From: PWHG01 sp964406935
GTDB taxonomy: Bacteria > Patescibacteriota > Patescibacteriia > Patescibacteriales > UBA12465
Reading direction: 5' to 3'
Assembly: GCA_964406935.1 (NCBI GenBank)
Contig: CAYOTM010000019.1
Span: 1 to 13,207, forward strand
Length of the DNA stretch: 13,207 bases
Shown here: positions 1-7,022 of the stretch, piece by piece
Position numbering within the stretch: position 1 is the first letter of the stretch
Layout: the number at the start of each line of letters is the position of its first letter
The notes under the pieces: model-generated
Told to the model about the DNA's origin: nothing
What the model saw: only the letters and a program-made list of their open reading frames with translations
Database searches by the model: none
Program-made: the position numbers and the translations under genes

Positions 1-1846
1 CTGAATCACTACTAGTTTGATTAGCGGTTGAGCCGTTAGCTAAATAGCGCCCAGCAGCATAACCAAGGGCAGTATTAAGATTTCCAGTAGTAATTTCACG
101 GAGAGTTGAGTCACCAATAGCTGTGTTATCGGATCCAATAGTGTTATAGCGAAGAGCTTCATAGCCAACAGCAACATTTCCTTCTCCATTGTCATTAGAA
201 GAAAGCGCTGAAGTGCCTATACCTATATTAAATGAGGCTTGCCAAAAGGCAGTTGCATTCTGTCCCATCGTAAAATTACCAGCATTTAGACCAATAAAAA
301 TATTATGACCGGAAGGCACCACCCCTCTTCCAGTCGGGTGTTGAAAATTATGAATAAATCTTTGAGTCCCTTTATAAATAACCCCTAAATCAGAAGCAGT
401 GGTGGTGGGCAGACTAAGTGATTTAGTTAAAGATAGTTGTTGAGTCGGGGTAGTCGTCCCAATCCCTATCAACCAATCAGTGGAAGAAGCATAAAGATTG
501 CTGCCGGATAAGGCCCAATAAGAGTCACCGCCACCGCCACCGCCTAAAGCGGCGCTGTCAACATAAGACTTAGTGGCTGCATGCTCATCAATCGAAGGAG
601 TACCAACAATTACTGGCTGGCTAAAAGAAGCCGTGCCGACAACTTCAAGTTTAAAGGCGGGAGTGGTGGTGCCAATCCCGACATCTCCTTTTAAAATAGT
701 TTTGGTAATACTATCATTTCCGACAACCACACTATTTGAACCCAGACCAATCGCAGAATTACCAATCACAATCTGATTAGTTTGTCCCTCGCCGGCTGGT
801 CGAGTATCAATTCCCAAAAATACCGAATTATTTGACGTGCTATTAGCGGTTGCACCATCAGCTAAATAGCGCCCAGCATTAAACCCTAAAGCCAGATTAG
901 AATAACCAGTCGAATTATTCAGCAAGGAATTATTACCCACGGTAGTATTTTCATAACCGGTAGTGTTAGCAATTAAAGCTTGGCGACCAATGCCAATATT
1001 GTTAGAAGCATGATAGGTCTGGGTCGCGGTTGAACCCATCGTAAAATTGCCCGCATTAATTCCTAAAAAAGTATTAAAGCCAACTGGGACTGCACCGCCA
1101 CCAGTAGGATGACGAAAATCATGTAAGAAACGATCATCTGCTTTATAAATTACTCCAATATTATACGCTGTGGTTGGTTGCAACTCAATCGATTCCGTGA
1201 GGGTTAATTGTTGAGTAGGGGTAGTTGCAGTATCACCTAAGATTAATTTTAAAATACCGGGTGGTAGAGCTAATAAATCATCGCCATCTAAAATCAAAGA
1301 AATATAATCTTCATAAGTAGCTAACGCACTGTCTAAATATTCTTTAGTAATTACCGCTTTAGGGGTGTCAACCGTAATCACCGCGTCATGAATTAAGGCG
1401 TTGCCGCCAGCAATCGCTAATTTAGCGGTTGGGGTTGTCGTCCCGATTCCCAGATTGCCGGGGAAACTATAATTACCACCACCAGTATTAGAACCAAAAG
1501 CCCCCGACTCAACATTGCCAGCGCTTAAATTGCCCATATAAGCACCATAAAGACTGGTCGCTCGCAAGGAGCCACTAATATCCATTTTATAACTAACGTC
1601 CGGTGTTTTATTAATACTAAAATAACCGGACAACTGCTGTCCAGTTTCTAAGTTCTTTCTTACAAAATCCCAATTAAGTTGATTCCATTCATCGGCCGTT
1701 AAAGTGTCCCCCGTTACTTTAGTATATAAATTGGGAGTCCCTTGAGCTAATAATGGTTGACTAAAAAATAAAGACAAGCCAAACAAACTAAAAACAACCA
1801 AGCAAAATTTGCCTCGAGAAAAAATCTTAATTGCTGGTTTTTTCAT
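1..1846 (-). CDS. Secreted tail-fibre/YadA-head-like repeat protein, C-terminus beyond the left edge
   Basis: The reading frame starts at ATG 1846 and stays open to base 1, giving about 615 residues without the C-terminus. Residues 1-34 form a signal peptide: a Lys-rich start, a hydrophobic core around residues 15-33, and likely cleavage after A34 (PLLA|QG). The mature part has GIGTTTP motifs, a TKSYVDSA motif typical of phage tail fibres, and strings such as NIGIG.SAL, NTAIGDSTL and NTALGYAAG. These resemble the left-handed beta-roll of YadA/Hep_Hag heads. A module of 257 aa occurs twice: the HPTG-containing segment near 1101 recurs near 330, with changes such as FLHDFRHPTG versus FIHNFQHPTG. 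Such proteins usually form trimeric surface fibres, often with a C-terminal S74 chaperone; whether one is present here lies outside the window. The gene has its own promoter upstream. The role as a surface fibre or adhesin is inferred; a prophage tail gene is less likely because no phage genes are nearby. Confidence 0.8.
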   Translation of the reverse strand, partial: MKKPAIKIFSRGKFCLVVFSLFGLSLFFSQPLLAQGTPNLYTKVTGDTLTADEWNQLNWDFVRKNLETGQQLSGYFSINKTPDVSYKMDISGSLRATSLYGAYMGNLSAGNVESGAFGSNTGGGNYSFPGNLGIGTTTPTAKLAIAGGNALIHDAVITVDTPKAVITKEYLDSALATYEDYISLILDGDDLLALPPGILKLILGDTATTPTQQLTLTESIELQPTTAYNIGVIYKADDRFLHDFRHPTGGGAVPVGFNTFLGINAGNFTMGSTATQTYHASNNIGIGRQALIANTTGYENTTVGNNSLLNNSTGYSNLALGFNAGRYLADGATANSTSNNSVFLGIDTRPAGEGQTNQIVIGNSAIGLGSNSVVVGNDSITKTILKGDVGIGTTTPAFKLEVVGTASFSQPVIVGTPSIDEHAATKSYVDSAALGGGGGGDSYWALSGSNLYASSTDWLIGIGTTTPTQQLSLTKSLSLPTTTASDLGVIYKGTQRFIHNFQHPTGRGVVPSGHNIFIGLNAGNFTMGQNATAFWQASFNIGIGTSALSSNDNGEGNVAVGYEALRYNTIGSDNTAIGDSTLREITTGNLNTALGYAAGRYLANGSTANQTSSDS

Positions 1847-2022
1847 AAATAAAAAATAAAGTGAGCAAAAAAATATTGAAAAAATAATCAATAAATATTT
1901 TAATAAAACCAAAAAATATTAAAAAATAAAAAACTAACTCCTGAGAAAATTATACCATAAAAGCGAAATCTCGCCAAATATTTACAGCGACTTTTTCTTA
2001 AATAAACCTAATTAGTAAATTT
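1847..2022 (-). other. AT-rich intergenic region and leader of the fibre gene
   Basis: This 176-base gap separates the PLD gene stop from the fibre gene start. It holds a strong minus-strand promoter (separate entry) and then a leader of roughly 95 nt that is almost pure A/T. An AGGAG string at 1938-1942 sits at the predicted transcript start, about 90 nt before the ATG, too far to serve as its ribosome binding site, and no small ORF follows it. A 4-bp hairpin at 1962-1973 (GCGA/TCGC) followed by T residues is too weak to be called a terminator. Nothing else is seen. Confidence 0.6.
1949..1977 (-). promoter_or_regulatory. Sigma70-type promoter of the fibre gene
   Basis: On the minus strand, TTGGCG (1977-1972) is followed after 17 nt by a perfect TATAAT (1954-1949), which is preceded by TGG, giving an extended -10. 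Transcription would begin near 1942 and leave a leader of about 95 nt before the ATG at 1846. It suggests that the fibre gene is transcribed separately from the RT/ABC/PLD genes upstream of it. Confidence 0.65.
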
Positions 2023-3243
2023 TTAATAAATACTAAGATTTATTTGATAATTTTTCCAGAAAGATTTTAAAAATTCATCAATAATTACCGGATCATCGCT
2101 AACCATCATCGCCTCATCATTAAAGTAAGCAGCATTGCGACTAAGGTTGTTGGTACCAAAAGCAACTTGCTGGTCATCAATCATTAAAACATGATAGTGA
2201 AAAAAGGGGTCAATTTCTCTATCTAGCGACTCCTCAAAAGAACCCAAAGCTAACATCTCTTGATCACGAGCCAGGTCATTAAGCACTAATAAATTATCCA
2301 GGCCTAAACGTTCTTTAGCTGCCAAAAGATCAGTAAATACTGAGTTTTCATTATAAAAATTCCAAGTATCCGTTAAAACTGTGACCTTCACTCCGGCTTG
2401 AGCCTTGGCTACCAGCTCCCGGGCCAAATTATCGTCAGTAAAATCCCAAGTCATAATTTTTATATCTTTTTGGGCAGTTTGAATTAAAGCAAATAAACGC
2501 TGATTCAAATTATTGCCCGGCCAACCCGGAGAAAACCACACTTCATAATTATTATTACCAACCCCTAACTCTAAGTCCCAGGGTTGATAATTTTTAATGG
2601 TTAATTTATCGCGTCCACTCCAACCCAAAGACAAGCGATCAAACTCTCGACCAAAACTAGCAATCAAAGTTGATGACTGACTAATAATCAAAAAACTGGG
2701 GTCATATCTTTCTTGTAAATAAGTCCAATTAAAAGAACCAAAAATTATAGTTTGTCCTGGCTGACCGCGATCAATTAGAGCAAATTTGTGATGCATTAAG
2801 TTTCCCCGTTCATCACTATCAGCTCCTAAATCTAAACGCTTAATTTCTGGGGGCATACTCGCTAAAACTTGGTCGTGACTAATTTTATGTTGCTTATCTA
2901 AAATTAAAATCACTTTAACTCCGCGCTGACTGGCCCGAAAAATTGCCTCAGTAATTTCTGGATAACTAAAGCCATACATGGCAATTTCTAAACTAGTCTG
3001 AGCTTGATCAATCAAGGGGATAATTGCTTCAGCAAAAATTGTCGTGCCAAGTTGATTATTAAATAAAATCTCCGTGGCCACTGGCTCAGCTTGCTCTAGG
3101 GTTACCGCTGGCTCAACTGAACGAATAATTAAACGATCAAAATAGTTAGCCAAAGGCCTGACCATTAAAGCCAATAAAAAAACGGCCAATAAAATTACCC
3201 CGGCATAAATTAAACTAAGACGATAATTAATTTTTAATTTCAT
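2023..3243 (-). CDS. Membrane-anchored phospholipase D-family protein with an altered second HKD motif
   Basis: This 406-residue protein has a membrane anchor at about residues 9-31 followed by two PLD-like halves. Few positive residues follow the anchor, so the catalytic part probably lies outside the membrane. The first motif is intact: HHKFALID at 151-158 followed by FGSFNWT at 168-174 (HxKx4D...GSxN). The second is HYHVLMID at 349-356 followed by FGTNNLS at 362-368, so the expected lysine is a histidine (H351). Known PLD-family enzymes cut phosphodiester bonds in lipids or nucleic acids using one histidine from each half. Both motif histidines remain, so partial activity is possible. The ATG at 3243 overlaps the end of the ABC gene by 17 bp, which indicates translational coupling. 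Substrate unknown: nuclease (Nuc-like) and cardiolipin-type phospholipid activity are both compatible. The family assignment is secure; the function is not. Confidence 0.88.
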   Translation of the reverse strand: MKLKINYRLSLIYAGVILLAVFLLALMVRPLANYFDRLIIRSVEPAVTLEQAEPVATEILFNNQLGTTIFAEAIIPLIDQAQTSLEIAMYGFSYPEITEAIFRASQRGVKVILILDKQHKISHDQVLASMPPEIKRLDLGADSDERGNLMHHKFALIDRGQPGQTIIFGSFNWTYLQERYDPSFLIISQSSTLIASFGREFDRLSLGWSGRDKLTIKNYQPWDLELGVGNNNYEVWFSPGWPGNNLNQRLFALIQTAQKDIKIMTWDFTDDNLARELVAKAQAGVKVTVLTDTWNFYNENSVFTDLLAAKERLGLDNLLVLNDLARDQEMLALGSFEESLDREIDPFFHYHVLMIDDQQVAFGTNNLSRNAAYFNDEAMMVSDDPVIIDEFLKSFWKNYQINLSIY

Positions 3244-4936
3244 AAATTTGCTGGTAGTTTAAAAAATTAGGCTGCTGACGAGCAAAAAATACTAAGCTCG
3301 TTTGCGATAAATTAACCGCCAACAAAGCAAGTAGTTCCTTAAATTCTTGATCATCAATATCTAACCAATAATTATCAATCGCCACCAAAAATGGTTGATT
3401 ATATAAACAATGAAGAATTTGTAAAAGCAAATTATTACGCTCGGAATTTAAAAATTTATTAGCTGCTAGTCGCCAGTCAAAATTAGGACCCAACTTGCTA
3501 GCTAACAAAGGATATTGACTAAGCAAACCAGCGGCCCTCACTAAATCTTGATCAGTCAACTGATAACTTTCTTTGCCAACTACTGTTTCCAGTAGACTAT
3601 GATGACTCATAAACTGGGGGCCAAGATAATAAAAGCCCGAATATTTTTCAAAAAAATCTTGATAAAAATAACGCCGCTTAGGACTCTTCAATAGCCAAGC
3701 TCGTCGACCATAAAAACCTTGACCAGTTAATAATTTAGCTAAAGCAGTTTTCCCCGAACGAGGTCCCCCTAAAATTAAAGTAGACTGGCCAACTGAAAAA
3801 TCAAAAGCAAAAGCTTGATAGTGATGAGCCGTTTTAAATAATTTTATTTTAGCTGTCCTTAATTCAAGACGAGAAAATTGATAAGGAGTTTTAGACGATA
3901 AATGAGAAGAATAATTAGTTGGGACTGATAAAAATAAACCTAAACTCAGGGGCATTGAATAAAGACCCAGGCGCAAGCTGGTATAAAATAAGCGCGATAA
4001 ATAAAATACCAAAACCATTAAAATAAAGGTCGCTTGCTGATTACTCTGAGCTAAGAATTGACTAATTTCCACTTGCCAAAAATTAAGGGCCAACCCTAGA
4101 AAAATTAAAGCCACAAAAACAAAAGCAAAACCAAAGCGTAACCACAAGTCACGGCGTATTCGAAAATAACTATCTAGCTCAACTAACTGATTAAACTCCC
4201 GCAAAATATTTTTTTCTTGATTAAATTTTTTAGTAAACTGCCAATCAGATAAAGAAAAATCAACTAAGCGAATAATTTTAGAATAAAATGTCGTTTCCTG
4301 ACTGACATAATTTTTCGCCACTAAATAACCTAGCCAAGCTAAACCCAGGCTAAGTATAATCCCGCCCAAAGCCCACCAAATAACTGGACCGGCAAATAAA
4401 ATTGCTAAAAAAATTAAAATTAACACTAATAAGGCCCAGCGAAGCGCTCCCAATAAACTATTATTAATTCCCAAGTTAAGTAGCGGTAAGTGGTAAGAAA
4501 TTTTTGCCAAAAGACCACTTTTTTCTGTCAGATGAGCCCCGCTGGCTGATCGCTGAAGAGCGATCTTAAACCAACGCTGGCGTAAATCATTAATTAAACG
4601 AATCACTAAAGTTCTTTCCGTCTTTAATAAGTAAAAAAAAGTCAGCAAATAAATAGTGGCCAGGGCTAATAAAATCAAAAGAAGCGTCCCGTAATTAATC
4701 GCGCCGACACTATATAAATTAGTACGAAAATAGCGATAGCTTATCACCACTAAAGCAATTTCAGCCAAAGCCTGAAAAATTAATAAAAAGAGCAAGCGGC
4801 AACTGAGACCAGCTTGCTGAACAAAAAATTTTTTTAAATAATTTAAAATTTCACGATTAAAAAATCCGTCCCTAGTATCCGCCAGTAAAGAGCGCTGGGC
4901 TTGCAATAATTTAATTTGTCGTTTTTCTGGGGGCAT
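3227..4936 (-). CDS. Degenerate ABC exporter-like half-transporter (TM domain plus ATPase-like domain)
   Basis: The 569 residues match the usual length and order of a type I ABC exporter half-transporter. About six hydrophobic segments (near 45-66, 80-104, 160-182, 187-207, 270-288 and 303-322) precede a nucleotide-binding domain. Walker A is good (GGPRSGKT, 390-397) and a Q-loop glutamine is visible (GPQ, Q441). The rest is degraded: the signature region reads LNSER (496-500) instead of LSGGQ; Walker B is FLVAIDN (516-522), with N522 in place of the catalytic glutamate; and the H-loop reads FFARQQ, with no histidine. The protein may bind nucleotide but is unlikely to hydrolyse it efficiently by itself. 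No second half-transporter gene is present here, so it may act as a homodimer, pair with a partner encoded elsewhere, or be a non-transporting membrane protein. It overlaps the RT gene by 26 bp and the PLD gene by 17 bp. Substrate unknown. Confidence 0.8.
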   Translation of the reverse strand: MPPEKRQIKLLQAQRSLLADTRDGFFNREILNYLKKFFVQQAGLSCRLLFLLIFQALAEIALVVISYRYFRTNLYSVGAINYGTLLLILLALATIYLLTFFYLLKTERTLVIRLINDLRQRWFKIALQRSASGAHLTEKSGLLAKISYHLPLLNLGINNSLLGALRWALLVLILIFLAILFAGPVIWWALGGIILSLGLAWLGYLVAKNYVSQETTFYSKIIRLVDFSLSDWQFTKKFNQEKNILREFNQLVELDSYFRIRRDLWLRFGFAFVFVALIFLGLALNFWQVEISQFLAQSNQQATFILMVLVFYLSRLFYTSLRLGLYSMPLSLGLFLSVPTNYSSHLSSKTPYQFSRLELRTAKIKLFKTAHHYQAFAFDFSVGQSTLILGGPRSGKTALAKLLTGQGFYGRRAWLLKSPKRRYFYQDFFEKYSGFYYLGPQFMSHHSLLETVVGKESYQLTDQDLVRAAGLLSQYPLLASKLGPNFDWRLAANKFLNSERNNLLLQILHCLYNQPFLVAIDNYWLDIDDQEFKELLALLAVNLSQTSLVFFARQQPNFLNYQQIYEIKN

Positions 4937-6131
4937 AACGAATATTAGAAAAATGTTTATATAAAGACAGAAGTCCTAAATTTTTTAATTTAGCTTGAAG
5001 TAAACGCCGATGACGAGGGCTGTAAGTGCCAAAAAAATAACCAGTTAAAATTCGAAAAAAAGCTTCTGATAGGCGACGAATTTGCTCTTCATCAGTCACC
5101 AACTTTTTTTGCTCGGCGATTTGCTTAAATTCTTCAAACAAATTATGGCGACTAAATTTAATTTTTTTTTCTAAAAAATTTATTTTTTGGCGCGCAGATT
5201 TTTGCCGATAATAATTAAACCGTTGCTTCCAACTAGCAATTTTTTGCTGGCAAAAATTAGAAGTCAGCCGCACTTGTCCTCCAGAAAAATTATAACCCAA
5301 AAAATTAAATTCTTGATGGGCCTTAATCAACTGACTTTTTTCCTGATTAACTATTAAACCTAAATCTTTAGCCGCTTGTGTAAAATAGACAAGCGCCTGA
5401 TCTAGACGAACCTGCTTTTGATCAAACATCAGGAAATCATCGCCGACTCGGCGATAAAAATCGACTCGCGGCCCAATTTGCTTATCTAAATCATCTAAAT
5501 ATAAATTATTAAATAGGGCGATAAGGGGCACGCCCTGAATTAGACCATAATCGGCTTGAACAATTTGACCATTTTTTAAAAAGCGATTGCCAATAAACAA
5601 ATAAAGAAGCTTGTTTACTTCTTGAGGTAGGCCAACCTTAACTAATTTATCTTTTAACAAGTCAAAGCGAATATAACTAGAATAGTCTTTAAGGTCGGTC
5701 GTAAAGACCCAATCTCGCTGATAATATTTAAGGTAGTGACGAACCGAACTGCGAGCCGCATAATAACTGGAGTGACTAGAGCGATAAGAAAAAAGCCAAG
5801 GAGAGAAATATTCATTAAAATAAGGCTCAACAATTTGATAAATCGCTTGAGCCTTAAGACGATCATTTAAATTATAAATATAAATTTCTCGAAATTTTTG
5901 GGGATTACTCTTTTTAGGAATTTGAGTTAAAACTGCTGGACTAAGCGGGGTAAGTTCAACTAATTCTTGCTGAACACGACGCAAAACATCAACCGAATGT
6001 GTTTCTAGGTTTAATAATTTTTGACTATCCCAACCTTGGTAACGTCCTGCTTTACCAGCAACCAATAAATTGGAATTGAGCTGTAAATAAGCTTGTTCTA
6101 AATTAGTCAAATCTAAAATTTTTTCTAACAT
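4911..6131 (-). CDS. Reverse transcriptase, group II-like, divergent, without a visible maturase or endonuclease domain
   Basis: From ATG 6131 the protein has 406 residues; an in-frame GTG at 6146 would add five. Numbers below count from the GTG. RT blocks appear in order: an IPKK segment (76-79); YNLNDRLKAQAIYQIVEPYF (91-110), like group II block 1; the FSYRSSHSSYYAAR region (119-132), in place of FGFRPGRS; DWVFTTDLKDY with catalytic D151; LIQGVPLIALFNNLYL (202-217), in place of PQGxxxSPLLxNxYL; YRRVGDDFLMF with D236 and D237, where YADD has become VGDD; GLIVNQEKSQ (263-272); and NFLGYNF (281-287). All three catalytic aspartates remain. A basic, Lys-rich thumb-like tail follows and there is no HNH motif. 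Retron marks (VTG, NAxxH) and the DGR motif (LPIGNLTSQ-like) are absent. A structured non-coding segment ends exactly at the ATG. The best description is a domesticated group II-like or unclassified RT; biological role unknown. Confidence 0.85.
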   Translation of the reverse strand: MLEKILDLTNLEQAYLQLNSNLLVAGKAGRYQGWDSQKLLNLETHSVDVLRRVQQELVELTPLSPAVLTQIPKKSNPQKFREIYIYNLNDRLKAQAIYQIVEPYFNEYFSPWLFSYRSSHSSYYAARSSVRHYLKYYQRDWVFTTDLKDYSSYIRFDLLKDKLVKVGLPQEVNKLLYLFIGNRFLKNGQIVQADYGLIQGVPLIALFNNLYLDDLDKQIGPRVDFYRRVGDDFLMFDQKQVRLDQALVYFTQAAKDLGLIVNQEKSQLIKAHQEFNFLGYNFSGGQVRLTSNFCQQKIASWKQRFNYYRQKSARQKINFLEKKIKFSRHNLFEEFKQIAEQKKLVTDEEQIRRLSEAFFRILTGYFFGTYSPRHRRLLQAKLKNLGLLSLYKHFSNIRYAPRKTTN

Positions 6132-6154
6132 AAATATCTTGGCCACTACTTCTA
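6131..6154. repeat. Inverted-repeat arm, RT-proximal (a2-like)
   Basis: These 24 bases pair with 6328-6351 with 23 of 24 positions matching. The arm ends exactly at the ATG (6131) that is the preferred RT start, and covers the alternative GTG at 6146. Pairing would therefore bury the region where ribosomes load. Confidence 0.85.
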
Positions 6155-6327
6155 GATTGATCGCGCCTTAACAGCCGATCATTTTTTTAAGCAATGAGCG
6201 AAAGTGACCGATACGAGAATACTAAGTTGAAATCAAACTACGCTATAGTTAAACCATCAATATCGCTGGCATTAGCAGCATTTTTGATATTGACCAATTA
6301 ACTTTTAATGCCTCATAAAATGAGTTT

Positions 6328-6351
6328 TAGAAGTAGTCGCCAAGATATTTA
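6328..6351. repeat. Inverted-repeat arm, RT-distal (a1-like)
   Basis: This is the reverse complement of 6131-6154 except at 6338. It lies 16 nt after the stop codon of the cupredoxin-like gene on the transcribed strand and would form the 5' edge of the putative RNA. No convincing promoter is seen just upstream, so transcription probably comes from the promoter near 7051-7023. Confidence 0.85.
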
Positions 6352-6367
6352 AAGAACCTTTTAAAAA

Positions 6368-6982
6368 TTATTGGGGATAATCAATAAAAATATTACCCTG
6401 AGGATTGTCTGCTGAACCACCACATCGCTGACAATAAAAATCTAAACTACCGACTCCATTCGCTTGAAATCCTAAATTTCGATCACTCCCTTGAGAAACA
6501 ATAATTTGCATTCCTAAATCAGGGATCGTTAAATCATAGTCCTGATCAATCGCTTGTAGGTTAATTCTTACTGAATCACCATCACGAACGGCAATCACAT
6601 AAGGAGAAATTTGATTATTTTCACCAACTAAATTAAAAATACGAAGCTTGCTACTCACCCCAGGCGCCGCCGGAGCAGAAACTTCTGGCACAGCAACTAT
6701 CTTTTTCTGTTCATCAGTTAAAGTCATGGTGGGCTCAGGCACAAAAACATCAGTCGGCACTTCCCCGCGAACAATTGGCTCGTCTTTTTCCTGAAGAGCA
6801 ATTAACGCTTGGATATTTTCTATGGTATCTTCTTCTGGCAGATCATTAATTAAATTTTCAGTTGGCTGAGAACTCATTAAATCAATCACCATTAAAATTG
6901 TTACCAGCAAGGCCAAAGGCACTAAAATTAATAAAACTAATTTGTGCTGATTGGGAGAAATTTTAATTTTTTTAGAAGACAT
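6368..6982 (-). CDS. Membrane-anchored protein with a degenerate cupredoxin-like domain
   Basis: The 204-residue protein has a short basic N-terminus, one transmembrane segment (about 14-36), an acidic Pro-rich linker (about 40-110) and a C-terminal beta-sandwich-like region (about 112-204). The latter reads like a cupredoxin of the Cox2/nitrosocyanin kind: a strand pattern ending in YVIAVRDGDSVRINL (128-142), then DYDLTIPDLG (148-157) where CuA proteins have a His-containing 'HSF..P..G', and FYCQRCGGS (182-190) where CuA proteins have CxxxC..H..M. C184 and C187 are spaced CxxC and no histidine remains in the domain, so classic CuA or type 1 copper binding is doubtful. A CxxC-based metal site or structural disulfide is possible. 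It follows the PilX-like gene after 76 nt and precedes the RT leader. Its link to either neighbour is uncertain; the fold call is moderate. Confidence 0.7.
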   Translation of the reverse strand: MSSKKIKISPNQHKLVLLILVPLALLVTILMVIDLMSSQPTENLINDLPEEDTIENIQALIALQEKDEPIVRGEVPTDVFVPEPTMTLTDEQKKIVAVPEVSAPAAPGVSSKLRIFNLVGENNQISPYVIAVRDGDSVRINLQAIDQDYDLTIPDLGMQIIVSQGSDRNLGFQANGVGSLDFYCQRCGGSADNPQGNIFIDYPQ

Positions 6983-7022
6983 AAAATAAAATTAATAAAA
7001 ACTAAGAATCTAACAAATTATT

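Larger units (their letters stand above)
6131..6352 (-). ncRNA. Putative structured RNA bounded by a 24-nt inverted repeat, upstream of the RT
   Basis: This is the only gap above 200 bases without a gene, in a region where gaps are otherwise mostly 0-76 nt. Its ends (6131-6154 and 6328-6351) are reverse complements with a single mismatch (6144 against 6338). Inside are further hairpins: 6312-6324 (5-bp stem, 3-nt loop); 6257-6293 (8-bp TCAATATC/GATATTGA stem, inner GCTG/CAGC stem at 6265-6268 with 6276-6279, and TTAA/TTAA outer pairs at 6249-6252 with 6298-6301); 6236-6250 (AACTA/TAGTT); and 6158-6181 (TGATCG/CGATCA). The order repeat arm, hairpins, repeat arm, RT start is that of retron msr-msd loci. 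However, no conserved AGC with a branching G is seen right after the first arm. Alternatives are an autoregulatory leader or a MITE-like insertion with terminal inverted repeats. Confidence 0.45.

Noticed and set aside
573..776. Short plus-strand reading frames, also at 7297, 8205, 11128, 11953 and 12610
   Set aside because: Each lies opposite a well-supported minus-strand gene and has low-complexity or unrecognisable content. They mirror the codon pattern of the real genes.
1962..1973. Rho-independent terminator after the PLD gene
   Set aside because: The stem is only 4 bp (GCGA/TCGC) and overlaps the -35 region of the fibre promoter; the following T run is short.
5654..5866. 70-residue minus-strand frame inside the RT gene
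   Set aside because: It overlaps the conserved RT blocks in another frame and shows no motif or initiation signal of its own.
4911..6352. Canonical retron
   Set aside because: The layout fits, but the RT lacks the retron VTG and NAxxH motifs and has group II-like blocks, and no AGC/branching-G signature follows the first repeat arm. It is called retron-like only as a hypothesis.
6131..6352. MITE or other non-autonomous mobile element
   Set aside because: The terminal inverted repeats would fit, but no target-site duplication is visible and no second copy lies in the window. Kept as an alternative, not called.
6147..6367. Group II intron ribozyme remnant
   Set aside because: A GCGAAAGT string recalls domain V, but the paired arms and bulge expected around it are missing and no intron boundaries are seen.
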